Positions 32,771 through 42,246 of a stretch of DNA of 64,000 bases are shown piece after piece. The notes beneath the pieces are model-generated. The model saw only the letters and a program-made list of their open reading frames with translations. It had not been told where the DNA came from and did not search any database. Location: contig NZ_CP079925.1 in assembly GCF_019355935.1 (NCBI RefSeq), positions 930,001-994,000 on the forward strand. The letters run 5' to 3'. Position 1 is the first letter of the stretch, and each line of letters opens with the position of its first letter. Source of the DNA: Comamonas sp. Y33R10-2. GTDB taxonomy: Bacteria; Pseudomonadota; Gammaproteobacteria; Burkholderiales; Burkholderiaceae_C. Both the position numbers and the translations under genes were made by a program.

Positions 32771-33529
32771 TTATGCCTTGGCTGTGTTGGGCTGCAGGGC
32801 TTGAGGTAATGCTTGCAGTACTGTTTGCGGCGTGGCTTGCTGCACTGCCGCGATTTGCTCCAGCGCATGCAGCTGGGCCAGCGTGTTGGCGTTGGCAAAG
32901 GCTTGCTCATCACCGGGGCGGTCGAACACCGCTTTGGCGCAGCGGTGCTGGCCTGTCCATGTATCAATTTTGCGGCCACCGCTGGTGATGAAGGCTTCAA
33001 GGCTGTGCTTGAGGCTGGCCTTGATCAAACAAAACACAGGCTGCGCACGCAGCTCTGGCAACTGGCCGGATAACTTACCGGGTTGAGTGCTTTCGCCATC
33101 CATATGCTCCCAGCCGTGGGCGATGATGATGTCTGCAGTGCCCGATGATTGCTCATGCGCAGCTATCATTTTTGCAGCCAGATCCAGCGGGAAAAGCGGT
33201 GTGTCGCAAGGCACGCACAGCAGCCAAGGCGTTTGGCACTGGGCAAGCGCCGCCATAAAGCCTGCGAGAGGGCCCGGGTAGTCAGGCAGCGTGTCGGCGC
33301 AGACCTTGGCGCCCAGCGGCTTGCCTAAAGCGGCATAGGCTTCTGTATTGCGATTGGCATTGATGAGCAAAGGACCGACTTGCGGGGCCAGGCGCTGCAG
33401 CGCATGCAGCGCCAAGGGCAGGCCTTGAAAGCTTTGCAAGCCTTTGTCAACCCCGCCCATGCGCGCACCGCGCCCGCCTGCCAACAAGCAGCCGGTGATT
33501 TGGTCAACGGTGATGAGGGGATTAGCCAC
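32771..33529 (-). CDS. mobA: Molybdenum cofactor guanylyltransferase
   Basis: 252 residues. The nucleotidyltransferase signature [19 protein letters not shown] opens the domain (about 13-33); the metal-binding aspartates appear in DYPGPLAGF and [14 protein letters not shown]. It attaches GMP to molybdopterin to make the bis-MGD cofactor used by DMSO-reductase-family enzymes such as nitrate reductase. The protein is about 50 residues longer than average because of a C-terminal tail. Its start overlaps the end of moaA by 8 bases. Confidence 0.92.
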   Translation of the reverse strand: MANPLITVDQITGCLLAGGRGARMGGVDKGLQSFQGLPLALHALQRLAPQVGPLLINANRNTEAYAALGKPLGAKVCADTLPDYPGPLAGFMAALAQCQTPWLLCVPCDTPLFPLDLAAKMIAAHEQSSGTADIIIAHGWEHMDGESTQPGKLSGQLPELRAQPVFCLIKASLKHSLEAFITSGGRKIDTWTGQHRCAKAVFDRPGDEQAFANANTLAQLHALEQIAAVQQATPQTVLQALPQALQPNTAKA

Positions 33530-34664
33530 CGATGTAGCTCATTTCAATGCGGCGGGCGCTTTGGGCGGGCGATGCATCCGGCGGCATTTCGCTGCGCATT
33601 TGCGAGTAGCGGTCATCGCGCTGTTGCCAAATGGGGGCAATGGCCGCGGCAATCTCCCTATCGCTGGCACCGCTGCGCAGCAGGCTACGTAAGTCCCAGC
33701 CTTGGCTGGCGAACAGGCATAGATAGAGCTGACCCTCGGTCGACAGGCGTGCGCGGTTGCAGTCGCCGCAAAAAGCTTGGGTCACGCTGCTGATGACGCC
33801 CACTTCGCCCAGCGCGGGGTCGTGCTGGCCAAAAGCATCGGCATAGCCCCAGCGCACAGCGGTTTCGCCTTGGGAGTTGGGGTCTAGCGCGATGAGCGGC
33901 AGCTCGGCGCGCAGTTGGGCGATCAGCTCAGCCGATGGCAGCACCTCGTTCATGCGCCAGCCGTTGGTGGCGCCCACATCCATGTATTCGATAAAGCGCA
34001 GCGTCACGCCCGTGCCGCGAAAGTGGCGGGCCATGGGCAAGATCTGGTCATCATTGGTGCCGCGTTTGACGACCATGTTGACCTTGATGTCTGACAGGCC
34101 GACGGCGCGTGCGGCCTCAATGCCGTCCAGCACATCCGCGACGGGGAAATCCACATCGTTCATGCGGCGAAAGACTGCGTCGTCCAGCCCATCCAAGCTG
34201 ACGGTGACACGGTTCAGGCCCGCATCTTTCAAAGCTTGAGCCTTGCGGGCCAGCAGTGATGCGTTGGTGGTCAGCGTCAGATCAAGCGGCTGACCATCGG
34301 GTGTGCGCAGCTGGGCCAGTTGGGCAATCAGACTTTCGATGTTTTTGCGCAGCAGCGGCTCGCCACCCGTCAGGCGCAGCTTGCGCACGCCATGCTGCAC
34401 AAACAACTGTGCCAAACGCGTAATTTCCTCAAAGCTCAAAAGTGAGCTATGGGGCAGGTATGGGTAGTTTTTGTCGAAAACTTCCTTGGGCATGCAGTAA
34501 TTGCAGCGGAAGTTACAGCGGTCGGTAACGCTGATGCGCAGGTCGCGCAAAGGCCGTCCCCATTGATCTTGCAGCAGCCCGGTAGGGGCTTGCAAGAGGC
34601 TGGGGACGACGGCGCTGCGGGATGCCGCACGCGCGTCAACCAAGGGAATCACTCGTTCTGCCAT
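33522..34664 (-). CDS. moaA: GTP 3',8-cyclase MoaA
   Basis: 380 residues, with a 30-residue N-terminal extension compared with typical MoaA. Radical-SAM cluster cysteines are Cys50, Cys54 and Cys57 ([10 protein letters not shown]); the second cluster is in [14 protein letters not shown] plus a later LCLFA cysteine. The conserved GG C-terminus is present (SYIGG). MoaA with MoaC converts GTP to cyclic pyranopterin phosphate, the first step of molybdenum cofactor synthesis. First gene of moaA-mobA-moeA; moaC, moaD and moaE are not in the window. Confidence 0.95.
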   Translation of the reverse strand: MAERVIPLVDARAASRSAVVPSLLQAPTGLLQDQWGRPLRDLRISVTDRCNFRCNYCMPKEVFDKNYPYLPHSSLLSFEEITRLAQLFVQHGVRKLRLTGGEPLLRKNIESLIAQLAQLRTPDGQPLDLTLTTNASLLARKAQALKDAGLNRVTVSLDGLDDAVFRRMNDVDFPVADVLDGIEAARAVGLSDIKVNMVVKRGTNDDQILPMARHFRGTGVTLRFIEYMDVGATNGWRMNEVLPSAELIAQLRAELPLIALDPNSQGETAVRWGYADAFGQHDPALGEVGVISSVTQAFCGDCNRARLSTEGQLYLCLFASQGWDLRSLLRSGASDREIAAAIAPIWQQRDDRYSQMRSEMPPDASPAQSARRIEMSYIGG

Positions 34665-34737
34665 GGTGCGATTGTGCAGTAAGCGCTAATTCCGGACCTC
34701 TCTCGGGCCACTTTGGGCTTAGCTATGAATTATTAAA

Positions 34738-34760
34738 TTTGATAGCTGTAAGTGCTTTAA
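34738..34760. repeat. Dispersed TTTGATAGCTGT repeat downstream of the DUF2889 gene
   Basis: TTTGATAGCTGTAAGTGCTT is 18 of 20 identical to the copy after gshA, and is followed by a small AAGTGC/GCACTT hairpin that may act as a weak terminator for the minus-strand gene. Confidence 0.5.
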
Positions 34761-34780
34761 GTGATTGCACTTGAGTCTTG

Positions 34781-35353
34781 TTAGGCACTTGGTTTGGGCT
34801 GCTGAGACAGCGGCTTCCAGCCTTTGAACTCCGGGTAGAACTCGGCCACGCCGGGGCCGTTGAAGTCCCAGCCCAGACACTGGCCCAGATGGCGCGGTGG
34901 CTCGCCAGAGTCGTTGGTGTTGAACTGGTTGAGCACAGTGTGAAAGGCAGGTGTGGCCATGTTGAACAGCAGTTCGCGCAAGTGGGTGCAGCCCACCACG
35001 CCGCCCAAGTTGTCGGCAATTGCGCGCCTCCAGCCGCGGGCGATGCAGCAGCCCACCATTTTTTGCATAGATTTTGTTGCTTCAGGGCAGTGGCCCAGCG
35101 GGTGGTCGTCCATGGCAGCTTCTATGCCGTGCACGACCATGGCGGCGTCGATGGTCAGTCGAATCCACATATGGTGGATGGGCTTGCCTGCTGTTATTTT
35201 TCGATTGCCGTGCAGGTTGATGTCATATGTTTTTTGGTCGATCAACTCCGCTTCTATATCCCACATGCCGTCATCTCGGGTGTAGCCCCGGTATTTGACG
35301 TCGCGCATATGAATGGGGAGTTGCTGGCGCTTGGCGCTGGAGGGCAAGGGCAT
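34781..35353 (-). CDS. DUF2889 family protein
   Basis: 190 residues from ATG 35353. A longer open frame goes up to 35590, but the family pattern starts right after this ATG. Shows the DUF2889 landmarks: MRDVKYRGYTRDDGMWDIEAEL, the AGKPIHHMWIRLTID strand, a cysteine-containing GCCIARGW segment and GVVGCTHLRELLFNMA. Function is unknown; the paired cysteines and histidines suggest metal binding. A single gene, separated from moaA by about 115 bases. Confidence 0.82.
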   Translation of the reverse strand: MPLPSSAKRQQLPIHMRDVKYRGYTRDDGMWDIEAELIDQKTYDINLHGNRKITAGKPIHHMWIRLTIDAAMVVHGIEAAMDDHPLGHCPEATKSMQKMVGCCIARGWRRAIADNLGGVVGCTHLRELLFNMATPAFHTVLNQFNTNDSGEPPRHLGQCLGWDFNGPGVAEFYPEFKGWKPLSQQPKPSA

Positions 35354-35628
35354 GAAGAATCCGTTGTGATGGCAGGCGATAACGGATGGGGATATATCGC
35401 CCGCAATGATTTTTGAGTGCATGCCGTGGAGCATTGCTTTCATTATCAAAGAGACGGCAGGCTTGTCCAGTAAGAAACGGACAGCCAGCGGCAAGGCAGG
35501 GCTGAGTTTGCCGAGGCGAATGAACGAGCCTGCGGCATCCAGCAAAAGACTAGAGTTTGTTGAGGTTTGTGCGCAGCCGCGAAGTCTCAATAGAGCCTAG
35601 GCCAGAAATTCTGGACTTCAGCACCATT

Positions 35629-36417
35629 TCAGCAATTGGCGCGAATGTCACCGCTCAGAGAGGCGGCTTTCAGAGCGGTGAGATCGAGTATCTCCAGCTT
35701 GCCGCGCCTTAGCTGGAGCCAGCCGGCCTGTTGCAACTCTTGCAAGATTTGGTTGGTGGTTTGGCGTGACAGCCCCAACATGCGGGCCAGCTGCTCTTGG
35801 GAGACGGCCAATTCGCGGTGCGTGCGTGTGTGCTCGGCCCATTGTTCGTGGCCCATGGCCATACGAACCAGTCTGCACATGACGCGCTGGGGGGCGGGCA
35901 GCACGGTTTGCTCTTCGAGCGCAATCAGGCTGGCACGCAGCTTGTGCGTGAGCAAAAGAGCCATGGGCTGCCAGTGCTGGGGATGAGCGTTAAGCCATTC
36001 GCGCAAGGGTGCTATGGGAATTTGCAGCAAAGCGCAGGCGGTGTTGGCACAGGCATCGTGGGTGCGCGGCTCTCCATCAAACAGGGCAATCTCACCCAAC
36101 CAGCTGGGTGCTTCTATGAGGGTGAGCAAGGCCGTGCGGGTGTTTTCTTGCAGCGCAGCTGTGCCCGAGATGCTCAGAGAGCCGCGCGCCACGGCATACA
36201 GGCCACAGGGTGCATCACCCCGGCGAAACAGCCACTCGCCAGGCGCAAGCAGGCGAGGCTGGGCGATGTGCTGCAGGTGGCTGGATAGCTCTTGCGGCAG
36301 GTGGTGAAACCAGCGCCCCGCCTGAACAATGGCCCAGAGGTCATGAAGGCTGACATGCTCAAAGCCGCGTTTGCGGGCAGGTGGAGCAGGGGCGAGTGCA
36401 GGCTGGGTTGATAGCAT
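35629..36417 (-). CDS. Crp/Fnr-family transcriptional regulator
   Basis: 262 residues from ATG 36417; a start at 36480 would add 21 residues. An N-terminal cyclic-nucleotide-binding-type beta barrel (about 35-145) with LAPGEWLFRRGDAPCGLYAVARGSL is followed by the dimer helix. The winged helix-turn-helix (about 185-240) has the recognition region SQEQLARMLGLSRQTTNQIL. There is no FNR cysteine cluster, so it is not an oxygen sensor of the FNR type. It is divergent from the Mpo1-like gene, which it may control. Confidence 0.85.
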   Translation of the reverse strand: MLSTQPALAPAPPARKRGFEHVSLHDLWAIVQAGRWFHHLPQELSSHLQHIAQPRLLAPGEWLFRRGDAPCGLYAVARGSLSISGTAALQENTRTALLTLIEAPSWLGEIALFDGEPRTHDACANTACALLQIPIAPLREWLNAHPQHWQPMALLLTHKLRASLIALEEQTVLPAPQRVMCRLVRMAMGHEQWAEHTRTHRELAVSQEQLARMLGLSRQTTNQILQELQQAGWLQLRRGKLEILDLTALKAASLSGDIRANC

Positions 36418-36499
36418 GAGGTCTTGTGTCGTTGGTATGACAGACTGCAAGGTGAATATTGCGCCACCATGCTCGGACAAGCGACAAGGAGATGCAGCG

Positions 36500-37024
36500 A
36501 TGAAAACCCTAATCGATCAGTTGTCCAACTACGCGGCTTACCACCGTGATCCGCGCAATATCGTTACCCACTACATCGGCGTGCCGATGATCATGCAGGC
36601 CGTGGTCACCCTGCTGGCTCGGCTGAGGTGGGGGGCATTCGCTGGGGTTCCGCTGTCGCTGGCTTTGCTCATGGGCATCGTGGCTGCGGTGTATTACTGC
36701 GTGTTGGATATACGCTATGGCTTGTTCATGACAGCGCTGCTCGCAGCCATGTTGGCGCTGGCCACGCCAATGGCGGCGCTACCCACTGCACAGTGGCTGG
36801 CTTGGGGCTTGGGTTTGTTTGCGCTGGGCTGGATGATTCAGTTCATCGGCCATTACTACGAAGGTCGCAAGCCCGCGTTTTTAGATGATGTGATGGGCTT
36901 GGCGATAGGCCCATTGTTTGTGGTGGCTGAGCTGAGCTTTGCCTTGGGGTTGCGCAAGTCCGTGCAGGCTGCTGTGGAGCTTCGCAGTGGCCCGGTGCGC
37001 CGCCGGCAGTCAGCGCCAGCCTGA
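36500..37024 (+). CDS. Mpo1-like (DUF962) membrane protein
   Basis: 174 residues from ATG 36500, preceded by AAGGAGATG. It has about four hydrophobic helices and the DUF962 histidine motifs NYAAYHRDPRNIVTHYIGVP (near the N-terminus) and QFIGHYYEGRKPAFLDD (about 115-135). Yeast Mpo1 is an iron-dependent 2-hydroxy fatty acid dioxygenase, and its histidines match these positions; bacterial members are uncharacterised. It probably sits in the inner membrane and could act in fatty-acid alpha-oxidation, an inference by family only. Confidence 0.83.
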   Translation: MKTLIDQLSNYAAYHRDPRNIVTHYIGVPMIMQAVVTLLARLRWGAFAGVPLSLALLMGIVAAVYYCVLDIRYGLFMTALLAAMLALATPMAALPTAQWLAWGLGLFALGWMIQFIGHYYEGRKPAFLDDVMGLAIGPLFVVAELSFALGLRKSVQAAVELRSGPVRRRQSAPA

Positions 37025-37264
37025 TTAAAGAGGCGTTTGACTATGATTTGTATAGCTGCTTGTCTATACAAATATTGGACTTGAGGCACTTTCTCTTCAA
37101 TTTTTGATGAATTGTGTTCTAGCAACCTTGTTGTAAGCCCGCGCATCTTTCAAACATGTAATGCCAGTGCCAAGGCCATGCGCCTAGAATTACGGGGTGG
37201 CCCGCAGGCGCTGACGCTTTATCCGTCCTGTCGGGGCTTTTTTGTATTACTTCTTCCAATCATC

Positions 37265-37792
37265 ATGTCTCTGAACAATGTGACCCCCGGCTCCAAGACT
37301 CCTGACGTCTTCAACGTCATCATCGAAATCTCGGCCAACTCCGCTCCCGTGAAGTACGAAGTGGATAAGGAAACCGGCTGCCTGTTCGTGGATCGTTTCA
37401 TGGGCACCGCCATGCACTACCCCGTGAACTACGGTTATGTGCCCAAGACTCTGGCAGGCGACGGTGACCCCGTGGACGTGCTGGTGATGACTCCCTTCCC
37501 CCTGCCAGCCGGTGTGGTCGTGCCTTGCCGTGCCATCGGTATCTTGCACATGGAAGACGAAGGCGGCGTGGACGGCAAGGTGCTGGCTGTGCCTACACAA
37601 AAGCTGCTGCCCAGCTACGACAAGATCAACCACCTGAGCGACATCCACGATCTGGTGCTGCAACAAATCTCGCATTTCTTTGAGCATTACAAGGATCTGG
37701 AAAAGGGCAAGTGGGTCAAGGTTCTGGGTTGGAAGGGCGTTGACGAAGCGCACAAGGAAATCGTGGACGGCATCGCCGCATACAAGGGCTAA
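37265..37792 (+). CDS. ppa: Inorganic pyrophosphatase
   Basis: 175 residues from ATG 37265, family I soluble type. Active-site residues appear in KYEVDKETG, HYPVNYGYVPKTLAGDGDPVDVLV (three metal-binding aspartates), and KVLAVPTQKLLPSYDKI. It hydrolyses pyrophosphate released by biosynthetic reactions. The upstream in-frame extension is not protein-like. It is monocistronic with a terminator about 110 bases downstream. Confidence 0.96.
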   Translation: MSLNNVTPGSKTPDVFNVIIEISANSAPVKYEVDKETGCLFVDRFMGTAMHYPVNYGYVPKTLAGDGDPVDVLVMTPFPLPAGVVVPCRAIGILHMEDEGGVDGKVLAVPTQKLLPSYDKINHLSDIHDLVLQQISHFFEHYKDLEKGKWVKVLGWKGVDEAHKEIVDGIAAYKG

Positions 37793-37901
37793 TCAGGCTT
37801 AATAAGGCCTAGTAGGTCTAGTGAGGGCTTATTGAAATCGATGTAGGCTCTCTAATAGTGACGATCTACAGGCTTGGTACTGTTGTATCGATACAATTTG
37901 A

Positions 37902-37936
37902 AACGCACCCCGCGGCTAACGCTGGGTGCGTTTTTT
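37902..37936 (+). terminator. Intrinsic terminator between ppa and the first chemoreceptor gene
   Basis: Stem AACGCACCC/GGGTGCGTT with a thirteen-base loop and six T residues, ending 33 bases before the next ATG. Confidence 0.8.
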
Positions 37937-37968
37937 ATTGGCTGGATCGCTAGGGGCGAGGGGATTGC

Positions 37969-39798
37969 ATGAGTTGGAAAATTTCTGATTGGCGCGTTGG
38001 AACCAAGCTGGGCATCAGCTTTGTGACCCTGGTGTTTTTCTCGGCCTTGTTGGCAGCAGTCGCTTGGCTGCAACTTTCCAGTATTCATTTAGCAGGGCGC
38101 GAAGTCTCTGAAGTGGCCTTGCCCAGCGTCTACAACGCGGCTTCCATGCGCTCCGAATACAACCGTTTGCGCCGCCATGAAGCAGGTATCTCAACTGCGA
38201 GGACTTTGCTTGAGGTGGAGGGCTATGAGCAACAGATTGAGCAGCGCCTGAAGACCATCGCCGAGCAAGAAAAAATCATTGATAGCTTGATCAGCAGCGA
38301 TGCACTGCGCCAAGCCTTTAGCGCCTATCAGCTCAACAAGGCACAGTTTTTGAAGCTGCATGCAGAGCTGCTGACTCAGGCCAAAGGGGGTGACTACAGC
38401 ACGGTAGAAAGCCAGGCCTCCATGGGCGATGAGCTGGGCTTGTTCTTTGCGGGGCAGTCTGAGCAAGCATTTGTTCAGTTGGCTGAGAGCACGGGCAAGC
38501 TCATGAGCTTGCAACTAGAAAGCGCTGCTCAGGCCCAGCGAGCTGAAAAAGCGAACTATGAACTCGCTCGCTATTGGTTGATGGGCACGCTGGCGCTGGT
38601 GGTGCTAATTGCGGCCGTGGTGGGTGTCGCCATGACGCGCGCAATTACTGAGCCGGTAGCCAAGGCGGTTGAGCTGGCGCAGGCTGTTGCTGGCGGTCAG
38701 CTGGATAGAGCTGTGCGCAGTGAACGCCGCGATGAAATGGGTTTGCTGCTCAATGCGCTGGAAGAAATGCGCAGCCAACTGGCATCTGTGGTGCAGGGCG
38801 TGCGAGGTAATGCCCACGGCGTGGCTCTTGCATCCAACGAAATTGCACAAGGCAATGCGGACTTGTCGGCCCGAACCGAAAATCAGGCTAGTGCGTTGGA
38901 AGAAACCGCTGCCTCGATGGAGCAGTTGGGCTCGACCGTGCGCCAGAATGCAGACAACGCACAGGCGGCCAATCAGATGGCCAAGAGCGCATCCGATGTC
39001 GCGGGCCGTGGTGGTGCCGTGGTGGCCCAAGTGGTGGACACCATGAAGGGCATTAACGACAGCAGCCGCAAGATTGCCGACATCATTGGCGTGATTGACT
39101 CCATCGCATTTCAGACCAATATCCTGGCCCTCAATGCTGCCGTTGAAGCTGCCCGCGCAGGTGAGCAAGGCCGTGGCTTTGCCGTGGTGGCCAGTGAAGT
39201 ACGCACCTTGGCGCAGCGCAGTGCCGATGCTGCCAAAGAGATCAAGCAACTGATCAACGTGAGTGTGCAAAGGGTCGAGCAGGGCTCACAACTGGTGGAT
39301 AAGGCCGGCGCCACCATGGCAGAAATCGTCAGTGCGATTGGCCATGTAACCGACATCATGGGCGAGATCAGCGCCGCCAGCCGCGAGCAAAGTCAAGGCG
39401 TTGCGCAGGTCGGCGAGGCGGTGACGCAGATGGATCAGGCAACGCAGCAAAATGCGGCCTTGGTTGAAGAAAGTGCTGCTGCAGCTGATTCGCTGCAGCG
39501 CCAAGCCAAAGCACTGGTGGATTCTGTGGCGATCTTTGAGCTAGGCCAACAGACCCAAGGCTTTGCTGGCGCTGCGCTGAAGCCACGCTCGGGTCTTAGT
39601 GCTGGTGCTAGTGCGGATGTGCGTTCAGCTGCAGGCTTGCGGATTAGCAGCCGAAACGAGTCGCATGAATTGCATCAGCCGTATGAGCCGCGTGCTGTCC
39701 CCCGTGCAGCGCCGTCCCCACGCGCACCGGCTCAGATGGTGGCATCGGCCAAAACCAAGCCCGCGCTAACCAATGATGAAGATTGGGAACAATTCTGA
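37969..39798 (+). CDS. Methyl-accepting chemotaxis protein
   Basis: 609 residues. First membrane helix about 15-35, a periplasmic helical ligand domain (about 36-190) of the four-helix-bundle type, and a second membrane helix about 194-214. HAMP follows (about 215-270), then a long signalling coiled coil whose tip reads [32 protein letters not shown]. After an Ala/Pro/Ser-rich linker the protein ends DEDWEQF, which resembles the NWETF pentapeptide that tethers CheR and CheB. It signals to CheA/CheW. No che genes are nearby. A second receptor follows. Confidence 0.93.
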   Translation: MSWKISDWRVGTKLGISFVTLVFFSALLAAVAWLQLSSIHLAGREVSEVALPSVYNAASMRSEYNRLRRHEAGISTARTLLEVEGYEQQIEQRLKTIAEQEKIIDSLISSDALRQAFSAYQLNKAQFLKLHAELLTQAKGGDYSTVESQASMGDELGLFFAGQSEQAFVQLAESTGKLMSLQLESAAQAQRAEKANYELARYWLMGTLALVVLIAAVVGVAMTRAITEPVAKAVELAQAVAGGQLDRAVRSERRDEMGLLLNALEEMRSQLASVVQGVRGNAHGVALASNEIAQGNADLSARTENQASALEETAASMEQLGSTVRQNADNAQAANQMAKSASDVAGRGGAVVAQVVDTMKGINDSSRKIADIIGVIDSIAFQTNILALNAAVEAARAGEQGRGFAVVASEVRTLAQRSADAAKEIKQLINVSVQRVEQGSQLVDKAGATMAEIVSAIGHVTDIMGEISAASREQSQGVAQVGEAVTQMDQATQQNAALVEESAAAADSLQRQAKALVDSVAIFELGQQTQGFAGAALKPRSGLSAGASADVRSAAGLRISSRNESHELHQPYEPRAVPRAAPSPRAPAQMVASAKTKPALTNDEDWEQF

Positions 39799-39836
39799 GC
39801 GTGACGCTGCTGCGTTGAGCAATGCCTTACGTGCGG

Positions 39837-39966
39837 CTTAGAGCCGCTAACACAACCCTTGATATGTCGTTGCTTCGCCTTGCCGTACGCATGTACTGCC
39901 TGCGGCTTCGCGCCTCGTCTCAATCGCAAATCTTCGATTTGCTGAGTTGTGTTAGCCGCTCTTAAA
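39837..39966. repeat. 130-bp palindromic intergenic repeat
   Basis: The ends are inverted copies: GAGCCGCTAACACAAC at 39841 and, on the other strand, GAGCGGCTAACACAAC at the right end (39945-39962). Inside is a second hairpin, GCAAATCTTCGATTTGC (39926-39942). It can fold into a long branched hairpin on either strand. A remnant of its end lies at 27292-27310. It encodes no protein and is probably a non-autonomous or REP-like element. Confidence 0.65.
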
Positions 39967-39984
39967 GCACGTAGCGATTCGATC

Positions 39985-40022
39985 AAAAGCCCCGGCCTTG
40001 CGTGAGCAGCCGGGGCTTTTTG
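39985..40022 (+). terminator. Intrinsic terminator after the first chemoreceptor gene
   Basis: Stem AAAGCCCCGGC/GCCGGGGCTTT with a thirteen-base loop and T run. Confidence 0.8.
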
Positions 40023-40385
40023 TATGACTTCTTCGCTTTGGGCTTGATGTGCGTCAAAAGGGAGGTGGTTTGAATGCTTTTTTGAGAAATCAAATGTTAA
40101 TAAATATGAAAATTGGGCTGATTAACTATGAGTGATTACGAGTAATCTATTCAAAATATGTAGGAATATTCTTACCAGTATGTAAGCCAATACCGATATA
40201 TGAGGAATCTGGAAATTGAAACAATTAAAAACAAATTACACTGTTTATGAATTATTTTGGAAGTCAGTTTGTTTCCATAAAATTTTTGGTGCGCGCTTGA
40301 GCGGGAAACTGATTCTCTATATGTGTAAACGCTAAAACCCAATGGTTTGCGACAAATCCAAACGGAAAAGAGGGCAGTTCAAAAT
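40023..40385. other. AT-rich upstream region of the second chemoreceptor gene
   Basis: About 360 bases, markedly AT-rich between 40070 and 40290. No gene or hairpin terminator is seen; AAAAGAGGG about 12 bases before the ATG is a possible ribosome site. A flagellar sigma factor promoter was looked for and not found with confidence. Confidence 0.4.
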
Positions 40386-42170
40386 ATGAAAAACATCAAA
40401 ATCTCCACGCGCATTCTGGGTACTTTCGGGGTTCTGGTGGTGCTGCTGCTCGCCATGGTGATCATGGCACTGATGCAGTTCAGATCCATGCAAGACAGCT
40501 CTGAAGTCATCACGGGCAAGGCGTTGCCCAGCGTGGAGGTGATCAATACCCTCAATACCGATCTGGTACGTGCACGCTTGCTGGAGTTGCGACATGTCAA
40601 TAACACCGACTCGGCCTATATCGCGGATGTGGAAAAACAGTTCGATCAGTTGCAGCATCGACTCAATGAAGAGAAAAATATTTATGAGCCTCTGATTGGA
40701 TCAGATCAGGAGCGCCAGCTCTATACCCAGTTTCTGAACGAGCGTGAGCGTTATATGGCGTTGCACACCAAGCTGTTCGATGTTTCTCGCAGCGGTGACA
40801 AAGAAAAAGCTAAGGAACTGCTGGGTGCAGAGTCGCTGACGATTTACAACGCATCTTCGGAAACGTTGAAAAAGCTGATCAAGTACAACAGCGATGCAGC
40901 GAAGAAAGAAACCAGCGATGCGGCCAAGGTGTATAGCCAGGCTGTGACCATGCTGATTATTGCGGCCGTGATTGCGGTGCTGGTGGCGGTTGTTGCCGGC
41001 GTCTTGCTCGTCAGATCCATCCGCGCACCACTGCTGCAAGCTGTGCAAGCTGCTGACCGCGTCGCCAATGGCGATTTGAGCGGCGTCATTCATGTAGAGC
41101 GTCAAGATGAAACAGGGCAGTTGCTCAATGCGCTTGAGCGTATGCAAGGTAGTCTGGTGCAAACCGTGCGCAGCGTACGCCAGAACGCTGAAGGCGTGGC
41201 ATCGGCCAGCTCGCAAATCGCATCGGGCAACGCTGATTTGTCTAGCCGTACCGAAGAGCAGGCCAGTGCGCTGGAGGAAACTGCAGCATCGATGGAGCAG
41301 CTTGGCTCTACCGTGCGCCAAAACGCTGATAACGCCCGCGCCGCCAATCAGATGGCGATGAATGCCTCGCAGGTTGCGGCGCAAGGTGGTGCCGTGGTCG
41401 CTGAAGTGGTTGAGACCATGAAGGGCATCAACAACAGCAGCCATCAGATTGCCGACATCATCTCGGTGATTGACTCCATCGCCTTTCAGACCAATATTTT
41501 GGCGCTGAACGCAGCCGTGGAAGCCGCCCGCGCCGGTGAGCAAGGTCGGGGTTTTGCTGTGGTCGCGGGTGAGGTGCGCACGCTGGCCCAGCGCAGTGCC
41601 GAAGCTGCCAAGGAAATCAAGGGACTGATTACCACCAGCGTGCAGCGTGTGGAGCAAGGCACCCAACTGGTAGACAAGGCTGGCACAACGATGGCGGACA
41701 TTGTTTCGGCCATTCGCCGCGTGACGGACTTGATGGCCGAGATCAGCGCCGCTAGCCAAGAGCAAAGCCAGGGCGTGGCCCAGGTGGGCGAAGCGGTCAC
41801 GCAGATGGACCAGACTACGCAGCAAAACGCGGCGCTGGTCGAGGAAAGCGCGGCCGCTGCCGGTTCGCTGCGCAAGCAGGCGCAAGACTTGGTGCAGGCT
41901 GTGGCTGTGTTCCAGTTGCCAGCTAGCGCCATGCATGAGCAAGCTTCTAGGAGTGCCGCACGTTCTGTACCCACGTCTTCGCCCACATCTTTGCCAGCTT
42001 CTTCTGCCCCTTCTCGCTTGGCACAAACAACCCGCCGCGTAGCTGCTGCGCGCCCTGCAGCTATGCAGACAGCACCTCAGTCTTTAATGGGTACTGCGGT
42101 GGCCGACTCCGCGAATAATCGCAATCAGCGCAAGTCATCGCAAAGCGAGGATGACTGGGAAACCTTCTGA
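40386..42170 (+). CDS. Methyl-accepting chemotaxis protein, second copy
   Basis: 594 residues from ATG 40386. Layout as its neighbour: membrane helix about 9-31, a four-helix-bundle ligand domain (about 32-188), a second membrane helix about 190-212, HAMP, and a signalling domain with an almost identical tip ([20 protein letters not shown]). The Ala/Ser/Pro linker is followed by SEDDWETF, an excellent match to the CheR/CheB docking pentapeptide. The ligand domains of the two receptors differ strongly, so they probably sense different compounds. Confidence 0.93.
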   Translation: MKNIKISTRILGTFGVLVVLLLAMVIMALMQFRSMQDSSEVITGKALPSVEVINTLNTDLVRARLLELRHVNNTDSAYIADVEKQFDQLQHRLNEEKNIYEPLIGSDQERQLYTQFLNERERYMALHTKLFDVSRSGDKEKAKELLGAESLTIYNASSETLKKLIKYNSDAAKKETSDAAKVYSQAVTMLIIAAVIAVLVAVVAGVLLVRSIRAPLLQAVQAADRVANGDLSGVIHVERQDETGQLLNALERMQGSLVQTVRSVRQNAEGVASASSQIASGNADLSSRTEEQASALEETAASMEQLGSTVRQNADNARAANQMAMNASQVAAQGGAVVAEVVETMKGINNSSHQIADIISVIDSIAFQTNILALNAAVEAARAGEQGRGFAVVAGEVRTLAQRSAEAAKEIKGLITTSVQRVEQGTQLVDKAGTTMADIVSAIRRVTDLMAEISAASQEQSQGVAQVGEAVTQMDQTTQQNAALVEESAAAAGSLRKQAQDLVQAVAVFQLPASAMHEQASRSAARSVPTSSPTSLPASSAPSRLAQTTRRVAAARPAAMQTAPQSLMGTAVADSANNRNQRKSSQSEDDWETF

Positions 42171-42192
42171 ATGTCTCTGGAAGTCTGAGCTT

Positions 42193-42229
42193 TAAGGTCG
42201 CTGTATTTATTACATGCGGCCTTTTTTTT
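42193..42229 (+). terminator. Intrinsic terminator after the second chemoreceptor gene
   Basis: Stem AAGGTCGC/GCGGCCTT (one G-U pair) with a 14-base loop and eight T residues. Confidence 0.75.
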
Positions 42230-42246
42230 GTCTGTGCAGTGAAAAA

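Noticed and set aside
34781..35590. Longer start for the DUF2889 gene
   Set aside because: The first 79 codons lack family similarity; the conserved part begins after ATG 35353.
40701..42026. Antisense frame of 441 codons opposite the second chemoreceptor
   Set aside because: Shadow of codon bias in the long signalling coiled coil; His/Arg-rich without motifs.
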